The notes under the pieces were generated by a model. The model was given only the letters and a program-made list of their open reading frames with translations, did not search any database and was not told the DNA's origin. Shown in pieces: positions 6,303 through 12,129 of a DNA stretch of 12,129 nucleotides. The translations under genes were made by a program, and so were the position numbers. Source of the stretch: UBA8516 sp964434855 (GTDB lineage Archaea > Thermoproteota > Nitrososphaeria > Nitrososphaerales > Nitrosopumilaceae); the NCBI GenBank assembly GCA_964434855.1, contig CAYSWR010000033.1, positions 1 to 12,129 on the forward strand, given 5' to 3'. The stretch's first letter is position 1. Each line of letters begins with the position of its first letter.

Positions 6303-7074
6303 ATCTTTTTCTGTTGGATCTGTTAGCAATATTTGCTGCAATAGCACCAGCACCTATGCCGTTGTCTATGTTCACTACTGATAAACCAAGAGTGCAACTT
6401 TGTAACATGGAAGCAAGTGCAGCTATTCCTTTTTCTCCATAACCATATCCAACTGAAGATGGTACACCTATAACAGGAATATCAACAAGTGATGAAACTA
6501 TAGATGCGAGAGCTCCTTCCATTCCCGCAACAACTATGATTGCATCGACTTCTTCTTTTATCATTTTTTTCATAATTGGAAACATACGGTGTAATCCAGC
6601 TATACCAACATCATAACTAGAAATACATGTGCACCCCATAGCTTCACACATTAGTCTTGCTTCTTCCGCAACACCAACATCTGAAGTACCTGCAGTCAAT
6701 ATTCCTACTCTACCACCAGAACAATGTGGAGTGCTTTTGAAAAATAGAACAGACGTGGTATTTTTTCCAAGTCTTGTTTTTATCCTGTTTTTCTTTGAAA
6801 AAGAAAGGATCTTTTTATAATCATTTTTATCTATACGCGATACCAGAACGGAACCTGATCTGTTTATTACTGCAAGCATTATTTTTTTTATTTCTGCCAG
6901 TTGTTTTTTCTCTGCAAAAATAACCTCAGGAATTCCACGCCTAAGTTTTCTTCCAACATCAAGTTTTGCAAAATCTTCTATTTTTTCTATGGAATAAATT
7001 GAAAGCATTTTCTTTGCCTGTGATACCGTAAGCTTCCCTAGCTTGAGTGATTCCAATATTTCTATTAGATCCAA
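6292..7074 (-). CDS. larB: LarB, nickel-pincer cofactor biosynthesis carboxylase
   Basis: LarB carboxylates the pyridinium ring of nicotinic acid adenine dinucleotide and cleaves off AMP, giving the biscarboxylated mononucleotide that starts NPN cofactor synthesis. The 260-aa protein has the family landmarks in order: RRGIPEVIF (45-53), GILTAGTSDVGVAEEA (124-139), YDVGIAGLHRMF (154-165), VVAGMEGALAS (181-191), GVPSSVGYGYG (203-213) and SCTLGLSVVNIDNGIGAG (226-243). The last two regions resemble the PurE/AIR-carboxylase fold. Cys227 corresponds to the cysteine that in Lactobacillus plantarum LarB activates the substrate ring. The start is TTG: a TAG lies four codons upstream and no ATG is available. 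It follows the malate dehydrogenase gene by 36 bases on the same strand, with a possible promoter of its own, and is separated from larC and larE. Confidence 0.94.
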   Translation of the reverse strand: MDLIEILESLKLGKLTVSQAKKMLSIYSIEKIEDFAKLDVGRKLRRGIPEVIFAEKKQLAEIKKIMLAVINRSGSVLVSRIDKNDYKKILSFSKKNRIKTRLGKNTTSVLFFKSTPHCSGGRVGILTAGTSDVGVAEEARLMCEAMGCTCISSYDVGIAGLHRMFPIMKKMIKEEVDAIIVVAGMEGALASIVSSLVDIPVIGVPSSVGYGYGEKGIAALASMLQSCTLGLSVVNIDNGIGAGAIAANIANRSNRKRSTL

Positions 7075-7098
7075 GTAATGTCTCTAAAATGCATCTGG

Positions 7099-7110
7099 TT
7101 AAAAATTTAA
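7099..7110 (-). promoter_or_regulatory. Possible TATA element of larB
   Basis: The minus-strand sequence TTAAATTTTTAA lies 25-36 bases before the TTG of larB, immediately after the stop of the malate dehydrogenase gene. It could allow larB to be transcribed independently of the gene ahead of it. Confidence 0.4.
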
Positions 7111-8025
7111 TCAGAATTCCATGTTAGATATGGCGTTTTTAACGCTATCAATTCCCTTTTTGAACCACTCTTTTTCATTAGAATCAAGTTCAGGCTCAAT
7201 TATCTTTTCTACTCCATTTTTACCAATTACTGCAGGCACACCTATTGAAACATCTGAATAACCATATTCCCCATCAAGATAGGTTGCAACTGGAATAACC
7301 TGCTTTGTATCCCTAACTACTGCTTCAATAATTGTTGAAATTGCATTTCCAGGTGCATGGACAGTCGCGCCCTTTAATTCAATTACTTTGGCTGCAACCT
7401 GTCTAGTGTTTTGTACAATTTCTTCAATTTTTTGCTTTGGTAACAAGGAGATAAGAGGAATTCCTTCTATAGATGAATATCTGGCGAGCGGCAACATGTT
7501 TTCTCCATGTTCACCAATCACAAGTGAGCTTATAGAATCACGTGAAAATCCAGTTGCTTCATGTATGAATTGTTTGAACCTTGATAAATCAAGCATGTTG
7601 CCCATTCCAAATACTCTATTCTTTTCAAATCCTGACACTTTGTAGGTAAGATAAGTCATAGGATCAAGTGGATTTGTAACTGGTACTATCATAGAATCAC
7701 TTGCATATTTTTTGATATTCTCAACAACTCCTTTTACAATCGATGTATTTATTTTCAAAAGATCCATTCTTGTCATTCCAGGTTTTCTTCCAGAACCTGC
7801 TCCTACAACAACTATGTCAGATCCTTTCATTTCAGAATAATCGTTGGAACCTCGTATAGTGACATCAATTCCTTGTTCTGATAGCATATGGTTTAGATCC
7901 ATAGCCTCACCTTGTGGGAGTCCCTGAATAATATCTAATAAAAGAATTTCATCAGAAAGCTTCCTGAGAGCACAAAAAAGTGCGGCAGCACCGCCCACTT
8001 TTCCAGCTCCTACAATAGTAATCAT
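7111..8025 (-). CDS. mdh: NAD-dependent malate dehydrogenase (LDH-like type)
   Basis: A 304-aa enzyme that interconverts malate and oxaloacetate. The nucleotide-binding motif GAGKVGG is at 6-12 and Asp31 at the end of the second strand (LLLDI) favours NAD over NADP. The specificity loop GRKPGMTRMDLL (79-90) carries Arg80 and Arg86, the malate/oxaloacetate signature; a lactate dehydrogenase would have Gln at the first position. VTNPLDPMTY (116-125), GMGNMLDLSRFK (140-151, Asp146 and Arg149) and GEHGENMLPL (171-180, catalytic His173) complete the active site. Length is normal. The start ATG 8023-8025 has TTTAATTA 23-30 bases upstream. In ammonia-oxidising thaumarchaea malate dehydrogenase serves the central carbon cycle. 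Its place between larB and larC is unusual and may hint at hydroxy-acid metabolism by an NPN enzyme, but may be coincidence. Confidence 0.92.
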   Translation of the reverse strand: MITIVGAGKVGGAAALFCALRKLSDEILLLDIIQGLPQGEAMDLNHMLSEQGIDVTIRGSNDYSEMKGSDIVVVGAGSGRKPGMTRMDLLKINTSIVKGVVENIKKYASDSMIVPVTNPLDPMTYLTYKVSGFEKNRVFGMGNMLDLSRFKQFIHEATGFSRDSISSLVIGEHGENMLPLARYSSIEGIPLISLLPKQKIEEIVQNTRQVAAKVIELKGATVHAPGNAISTIIEAVVRDTKQVIPVATYLDGEYGYSDVSIGVPAVIGKNGVEKIIEPELDSNEKEWFKKGIDSVKNAISNMEF

Positions 8026-8047
8026 AAACAGGCGTGATTTTAATCGC

Positions 8048-8055
8048 TAATTAAA
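8048..8055 (-). promoter_or_regulatory. TATA box of the malate dehydrogenase gene
   Basis: Minus-strand TTTAATTA ends 23 bases before ATG 8025, the spacing expected for a leaderless archaeal mRNA. Confidence 0.55.
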
Positions 8056-8087
8056 CCTCACGATTCTTACACATAAAAATTGGAATA

Positions 8088-8291
8088 TTAGGAAACGATC
8101 TCTAACACTTTACGCTTGAGTAGTCTTTTTCTTATCTCCACTTTTGTGTCCATGTAACCGTATAGAGGTCTTAGTCCTGGATTGTGCTGTAATTCTCTAT
8201 TGATCTTTTTTCGTGGGACTTGAATTTCTGAATATGTCAGACCCATTTCGCGCTGTGCAATTATTTGCCTATAGTCTCCAATTATACACAT
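8088..8291 (-). CDS. Small basic protein of unknown function (67 aa)
   Basis: Not recognised as a named family. The frame encodes 67 residues rich in Arg and Lys, with an amphipathic start DYRQIIAQREMGLTYSEI that resembles the first helices of a helix-turn-helix (QIIAQREMGLTYSEIQVP) and a very basic C-terminal helix (VEIRKRLLKRKVLEI). It could bind nucleic acid, but this is only inferred from charge and pattern. The gene is supported by an excellent TATA box (8315-8323) about 28 bases before the ATG at 8289-8291 and by filling the gap between the malate dehydrogenase gene and the larC promoter region. It is divergent from larC and on the same strand as the dehydrogenase, 62 bases ahead of that gene. 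Confidence 0.65.
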   Translation of the reverse strand: MCIIGDYRQIIAQREMGLTYSEIQVPRKKINRELQHNPGLRPLYGYMDTKVEIRKRLLKRKVLEIVS

Positions 8292-8314
8292 TCTAACTTA
8301 GAATCGCCCCACAA

Positions 8315-8323
8315 TTATTTAAA
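8315..8323 (-). promoter_or_regulatory. TATA box of the 67-aa protein gene
   Basis: Minus-strand TTTAAATAA is centred 28 bases upstream of the ATG. It lies within an 8-base inverted repeat, AATTATTT and AAATAATT, at 8313-8330. Confidence 0.6.
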
Positions 8324-8357
8324 AATAATTTTATAAAATTGAAATTTTTCAAGATTT

Positions 8358-8391
8358 AATTAAACTATATAGTATAATCTTTAGTTTAATT
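8358..8391. repeat. 10-base perfect inverted repeat in the larC upstream region
   Basis: AATTAAACTA at 8358-8367 and TAGTTTAATT at 8382-8391 are exact reverse complements separated by 14 bases. The element lies about midway between the promoter of the small basic gene and that of larC, so it could be an operator for either. The surroundings are almost pure A/T, which makes chance repeats more likely. Confidence 0.5.
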
Positions 8392-8470
8392 TGAATTTAT
8401 ATAATTATTTTATATATGAATAACACTAGCAATAATTAGGGAATAGAAAATTTTCAGAACCAAATTACAA

Positions 8471-8478
8471 TTTATATG
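8471..8478 (+). promoter_or_regulatory. TATA box of the larC-larE-desulfurase operon
   Basis: TTTATATG is centred about 28 bases upstream of ATG 8503. The in-frame ATG at 8476 is part of this box, so it should not be transcribed and is unlikely to be the start codon. No other obvious promoter precedes larE or the desulfurase gene. Confidence 0.65.
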
Positions 8479-8502
8479 CATTCTAAGAGGTTTGAAATTT
8501 CA

Positions 8503-9735
8503 ATGGTAGTAGTAATAGATTCACAGATTGCAGGAATTTCAGGTGATATGCTATTATCTGCTCTGATAGACATTGGTGCAAAAAAAACAAAAGTAATTGA
8601 TGGAATTCATGTTGCAGAAAATCATTTTTCGGGCTCTAAAATTCAAAAGATTGATTTTGAAAAAACTGTTAAACATGGTACTGAAGCAACACAGCTTTTA
8701 CTAGACATAAAAGAAGATACAAATGAGCGAAGAGGTGTAGAAATTCAAGAATGCATAACATTAACATCGGATAAAATTGGTTTATCTGAAAAGGCCAAAG
8801 TCTTTGCAAGAGAAAGCATAAGATCTTTAATAAATTCAGAATCAAAAATACATGGTGAACCTATAGAATCAGTTCATTTTCATGAAGCTTCAAGTTTTGA
8901 TACAGTTGTAGACATTGTTGGAACAGCCATAGCATTAGATGATTTAAATTTTTTTTCAGATGAGATGATTTCCACACCAGTAGCGGTTGGTGGTGGAATA
9001 CTTAGCTTTTCACATGGAACAGTGTCAAACCCAGCAAGTGCAATTTTAGAAATTTTTCGAAATACGAATATAATCATTTCAGGTGGGCAAGCAAAAGAAG
9101 AGCTAACTACTCCTACTGGCGCAAGTCTCTTAGTAAATTTAGCAAAGAGTTGCTCTGAATTTTATCCTTCAATGAAAGTAAAGTCTATTGGCTATGGTGC
9201 TGGAAAAAAGAACTTTGAAGGATTTGCTAATGTACTCAAAATTGTAAAAGGGGAGAAAACAGATCACTTTCAACAGGACTCAGTACAGATACTTGAAACA
9301 AACATAGATGATGTATCAGGTGAGGTGTTAGGAAACATGATTGATAAGATAATGTCAAGTGGTGCAAAAGACATTACTGTTTCTCCTGCCATAACTAAAA
9401 AGGGTAGACCCACTCATCTTGTATCCATAATTTGTAATTCAGAGTCTGCAAACAGTATACTTGATACACTTGTGTCAGAAACCGGCACCTTAGGAGTTAG
9501 AATTAGAACCTCTTCAAGATATGTAGTTCCACGGGTTATAGTAACAGTACCTATTATAATTCATGGAAAAAACTTTGCCATAAAATGTAAGGTAATAAAA
9601 AGCGGAAACGTTGTAAAGAATTTCAAGGTAGAATCTTCTGATGTCAAATTGGTTGCAGATTCACTTTCGTTGTCATTTAAAGATGCCAATGAAATTATCA
9701 GATCTCAGGTTAAACAAAAAATCGGTGCAATATGA
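8503..9735 (+). CDS. larC: LarC, CTP-dependent nickel-insertion enzyme (cyclometallase)
   Basis: LarC inserts nickel into the dithiocarboxylated mononucleotide, using CTP, to finish the NPN cofactor. From ATG 8503 the protein is 410 aa. It opens with MVVVIDSQIAGISGDMLLSALIDIG, matching the family start around GISGDM; the ATG at 8476 adds nine residues the family lacks and lies inside the TATA box. Further landmarks are VHFHEASSFDTVVDIVGT (124-141), GGGILSFSHGTVSNPA (163-178) and LTTPTGASLL (201-210). The second part begins at ILETNIDDVSGEVLG (263-277), followed by SPAITKKGRPTHLVSIIC (294-311) and TGTLGVRIR (327-335). In L. plantarum the two parts are joined by programmed frameshifting; here they are one uninterrupted frame. 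The histidine-rich stretch of some LarC proteins between the parts is absent. larE follows with an ATGA overlap. Confidence 0.94.
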   Translation: MVVVIDSQIAGISGDMLLSALIDIGAKKTKVIDGIHVAENHFSGSKIQKIDFEKTVKHGTEATQLLLDIKEDTNERRGVEIQECITLTSDKIGLSEKAKVFARESIRSLINSESKIHGEPIESVHFHEASSFDTVVDIVGTAIALDDLNFFSDEMISTPVAVGGGILSFSHGTVSNPASAILEIFRNTNIIISGGQAKEELTTPTGASLLVNLAKSCSEFYPSMKVKSIGYGAGKKNFEGFANVLKIVKGEKTDHFQQDSVQILETNIDDVSGEVLGNMIDKIMSSGAKDITVSPAITKKGRPTHLVSIICNSESANSILDTLVSETGTLGVRIRTSSRYVVPRVIVTVPIIIHGKNFAIKCKVIKSGNVVKNFKVESSDVKLVADSLSLSFKDANEIIRSQVKQKIGAI

Positions 9736-10532
9736 CAAAACTTGATAAATTAATACAATGGTTTGACGATAAGAATAAAGCAATTGTAGCACTTTCAGGT
9801 GGAGTTGACAGCGCACTTGTAGCATATGCAGCATATCAATCTCATGGATCATATTCTTTGGCAGTTACTGCTGATTACAAGACTCTAGCACAAGATGAAT
9901 TAGAATCTGCAAAGAAAATCTGTTCTGAAATTGGAATACGTCATATGATCATAGAATACAATGAGCTTGAAAACAGCGAGTTTGTTAAAAATGAAAAGAC
10001 CAGATGTTTTCATTGCAGAACAGAATTATCAGAACACCTAATAGAAATTGCAAAAAAAGAAAACACTGATCTTATAGTAGATGGTACAAATCTTGATGAT
10101 CTTAAAGACTACAGACCTGGGATAAAAGCGCTAAAAGAAAACGGAATAAAGAGCCCACTTGTAGAGGTAGGATTTACAAAGGACGAGGTAAGAAATTACG
10201 CGAAAAGTGTCAATCTTTCTGTTTATGATCGACCTTCAAATTCTTGTCTTGCCTCACGAATACCGTGGGGGCAGCAGGTTACTGCAGAACGTCTTGCAAG
10301 AATTGAAAGTGGAGAAACTATTATAAGACAATTGTTTGACGTAAAACAGGTTCGCTTACGAGACCTAGACGGAATAGCAAAAATTGAAGTTTTACCTGAG
10401 GAGATCAAATTATTAGCAGACAAGAACAAATTCTTTAAGTTAGATTCAAATCTGAAAAAAATTGGATTCAAAGCGGTTGTTGTGGATCCTGAAGGATATA
10501 GATCAGGCAATCTTAACGTGATTATGGATTGA
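9732..10532 (+). CDS. larE: LarE, sulfur transferase of nickel-pincer cofactor synthesis
   Basis: LarE activates the carboxylates of the LarB product with ATP and converts them to thiocarboxylates. The 266-aa protein is a PP-loop ATPase with SGGVDS at 22-27, DGTNLDDLKDYRPG at 117-130 and the SCLASRIPWG region at 171-180. Cys172 aligns with the Cys176 that L. plantarum LarE destroys to donate sulfur. Here there is also a pair in RCFHC (C92, C95), missing in the L. plantarum enzyme. Three cysteines are what is expected of the [4Fe-4S]-dependent LarE type, in which sulfur is delivered through a cluster rather than by sacrificing the protein; the assignment of these three residues as ligands is my inference. 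It overlaps larC by ATGA and the downstream cysteine desulfurase by TTGA, so the three genes are probably translationally coupled. Confidence 0.94.
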   Translation: MTKLDKLIQWFDDKNKAIVALSGGVDSALVAYAAYQSHGSYSLAVTADYKTLAQDELESAKKICSEIGIRHMIIEYNELENSEFVKNEKTRCFHCRTELSEHLIEIAKKENTDLIVDGTNLDDLKDYRPGIKALKENGIKSPLVEVGFTKDEVRNYAKSVNLSVYDRPSNSCLASRIPWGQQVTAERLARIESGETIIRQLFDVKQVRLRDLDGIAKIEVLPEEIKLLADKNKFFKLDSNLKKIGFKAVVVDPEGYRSGNLNVIMD

Positions 10533-11686
10533 TATACTTAGATAACGCTGCCTCAACTCAAGTTCATGAAAAAGTTCTAGATGAAATGCTTCCATATTTC
10601 AAAGAACAATTTGGTAATCCTTCTTCAGTTCATAAATATGGTCGTCTTGCTTCTATGGCTATTCAGAAAGCACGAAAAAGAATTGCCGCGTTGATTAATG
10701 CTGAACCTGAAGAGGTGGTACTAACTTCTGGTGGTACTGAATCAAATAATACAGCACTTTATGGTATTGCGTATAAGAACAAAGGAAAACATATAATCAC
10801 ATCATCTATTGAACATGATGCAATACTAGAACCATGTAAACGTCTTGAAGAGGACAGATTTCAAGTAACTTATCTTCCAGTGGACAAGTATGGGTTAGTA
10901 AATCTGGTTGATGTAAAAAGTGCAATTTCTTCTGATACATGCTTGATTAGTATAATGTCAGCAAATAATGAAGTAGGTACAATTCAACCAATTAAAGAAA
11001 TTTGCAAAATGACTCATGGAAAGAACATACTAATGCATACTGATGCTGTACAGGCAATAGGAAAGATACCAATTGATGTAAAGGATTTTGGTGTTGATTT
11101 GTTGTCTATTTCATCCCATAAGATAAACGGCCCAAAGGGAATTGGTGCATTATACGTTAAGAATGGGACAAAATTAGATCCTTTGATACTTGGCGGCGGA
11201 CAAGAGAATGGTCTAAGATCAGGTACAGAAAATGTGCCAAACATAGTAGGTTTTGGCAAAGCTTGTCAATTGGCAAAAGAAAACATGGAACAAAACGTTG
11301 GGCATTATAGAAAACTAACTACAAATCTTACCTCAAGAATACTACAAGAAATTCCTTATGTGACTTTTAATGGACATCCAGAAAAAAGGATACCAAATAA
11401 CACGCATTTTACATTTCTTGGTGTAAATGGTGAAGATTTGATAGTCAAACTTGATGAGAATGGAGTTGCTGCATCTACTGGCTCTGCATGTTCTGTTAGA
11501 ACACAAAAAGCATCACATGTTCTAAAAGCCATGGGCTTTTCTCATGAACAGATAGCTGGTTCTTTACGTTTGACAATTGGCATATCAAATACTGAAAAGG
11601 AAATTGGCGATACAGTAGAGATTTTAAAAAAAGTAGTTACCGAATTACGTATGGTATCTCCTTACAAAATGAAATACAACTTTTAA
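10529..11686 (+). CDS. Cysteine desulfurase, IscS/NifS type
   Basis: A PLP enzyme that removes sulfur from cysteine as an enzyme-bound persulfide, leaving alanine. The 385-aa protein has YLDNAAST (3-10), SGGTESNN (67-74), IEHDAI with His96, HTDAVQAIGK (170-179; Asp172, Gln175), SSHKINGPKG with the PLP lysine K198, GGGQENGLRSGTEN (222-235) and the active-site loop STGSACSV with Cys321. Length and motifs fit the group I (IscS/NifS) class. The start is TTG at 10529, overlapping the larE stop as TTGA; the next residues IYLDNAAST match the family start, so no other start is plausible. As the last gene of a larC-larE operon it is a candidate sulfur source for LarE or its cluster, but it may also be the cell's general iron-sulfur or tRNA-thiolation desulfurase. 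Confidence 0.93.
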   Translation: MIYLDNAASTQVHEKVLDEMLPYFKEQFGNPSSVHKYGRLASMAIQKARKRIAALINAEPEEVVLTSGGTESNNTALYGIAYKNKGKHIITSSIEHDAILEPCKRLEEDRFQVTYLPVDKYGLVNLVDVKSAISSDTCLISIMSANNEVGTIQPIKEICKMTHGKNILMHTDAVQAIGKIPIDVKDFGVDLLSISSHKINGPKGIGALYVKNGTKLDPLILGGGQENGLRSGTENVPNIVGFGKACQLAKENMEQNVGHYRKLTTNLTSRILQEIPYVTFNGHPEKRIPNNTHFTFLGVNGEDLIVKLDENGVAASTGSACSVRTQKASHVLKAMGFSHEQIAGSLRLTIGISNTEKEIGDTVEILKKVVTELRMVSPYKMKYNF

Positions 11687-11696
11687 AACACAGAAT

Positions 11697-12129
11697 CTAT
11701 CGTGAACCAACGATTAGATGATATTCTGTTTTTGTGGTCAATGGAATTGCTGAATTAATTCCATCCCAGACAAAAATTTCTATAGTATACTTAGCAGAAA
11801 TTTTTGGCTCCCATAGAATTTCTACAGTTTTTTTCTTTGTAGGAACTATGGTTCCATCAACCCAATGTAAATCGACAATCATATTGTTTTCATCTTTAAC
11901 TTGTATAATGTAGCTGTAGCTTTGTGATTTCTGATCATTATTTGATATCTCTGTTACAAAATTAATCTTTTGACCAACTGTTGGTCTTTGTAGTATAGGT
12001 CTACCAAAGGAGTCTTTCATCTGTATGTTTTTTATACTTACATTAGGTTCTGATTCTGCCTCAATTTTGAATTGATTTGGATATGTAGTAGAAGATTTAG
12101 AGAATGTTAATCCTATTTCTCGGGGTTGG
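11697..12129 (-). CDS. C-terminal part of a beta-rich, probably exported protein (partial)
   Basis: The minus-strand frame is open from the window edge to a stop at 11697-11699, showing 143 residues. The ATG at 12018-12020 is internal: upstream codons read on without a stop through NQFKIEAESEPNVSIKNIQ. The visible part looks like an immunoglobulin-like beta-sandwich (VGQKINFVTEISNND, YSYIIQVKDENNMIV, KKTVEILWEPKISAKYTIEIFVWDG), a layout common in thaumarchaeal surface proteins. It ends LTTKTEYHLIVGSR without a PEFG tail or a transmembrane helix, so it is not sorted like the array at the start of the window. The N-terminus and any signal peptide lie outside. It converges on the cysteine desulfurase gene with a 10-base gap. 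Function unknown. Confidence 0.75.
   Translation of the reverse strand, partial: QPREIGLTFSKSSTTYPNQFKIEAESEPNVSIKNIQMKDSFGRPILQRPTVGQKINFVTEISNNDQKSQSYSYIIQVKDENNMIVDLHWVDGTIVPTKKKTVEILWEPKISAKYTIEIFVWDGINSAIPLTTKTEYHLIVGSR

Noticed and set aside
8476..8502. ATG 8476 as the larC start
   Set aside because: It is part of the probable TATA box and adds nine residues before the family's normal N-terminus.
12018..12020. ATG as the start of the last minus-strand gene
   Set aside because: The frame remains open with sensible coding sequence up to the window edge, so the gene most likely begins outside.

Overview
The window looks like chromosomal DNA of an ammonia-oxidising thaumarchaeon (Nitrososphaerota, Nitrosopumilus/Nitrosarchaeum-like). 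The reasons are AT-rich DNA, several genes ending in the PEFG-CTERM surface-sorting tail typical of this group, TATA-like boxes about 22-32 nt upstream of many start codons (leaderless-type genes), frequent TTG starts, and a thaumarchaeal-looking gene set. The assignment is by recognition only; no search was run.

Layout. (1) 1-3264: a tandem array of PEFG-CTERM exported proteins. It holds the last 18 codons of one gene plus three complete genes (540-1406, 1481-2299, 2368-3264). Their N-terminal parts are only distantly alike, yet the last 39 codons are identical at the nucleotide level, which points to gene conversion or cassette-like exchange. (2) 3265-3588: a short gap that holds what appears to be a frameshifted gene for a 53-aa two-helix membrane protein (3326-3488, minus). 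(3) 3589-5488: a small 113-aa protein of unknown function converges on a 521-aa B12-type radical SAM protein, possibly related to the tetraether-lipid ring synthases. (4) 5580-6302: a VIT1/CCC1-type metal transporter. (5) 6292-11686: a nickel-pincer nucleotide (NPN) cofactor locus. larB and an NAD-dependent malate dehydrogenase lie on the minus strand with a 67-aa basic protein; larC-larE-cysteine desulfurase form a tightly overlapping operon on the plus strand. (6) 11697-12129: the C-terminal part of a beta-rich, probably exported protein cut by the window edge.

How the genes fit together. LarB carboxylates nicotinic acid adenine dinucleotide, LarE converts both carboxylates to thiocarboxylates, and LarC inserts nickel with CTP. 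Here LarE carries the three-cysteine arrangement (C92, C95, C172) expected of an iron-sulfur-dependent rather than a single-use sacrificial LarE. The gene translationally coupled to it is an IscS/NifS-type cysteine desulfurase, a plausible sulfur source. No larA (racemase/epimerase that uses the cofactor) lies in the window, so the user enzyme must be elsewhere. The malate dehydrogenase between larB and larC suggests, as inference only, a hydroxy-acid substrate such as malate or lactate.

No tRNA, rRNA, CRISPR array or insertion sequence was recognised.
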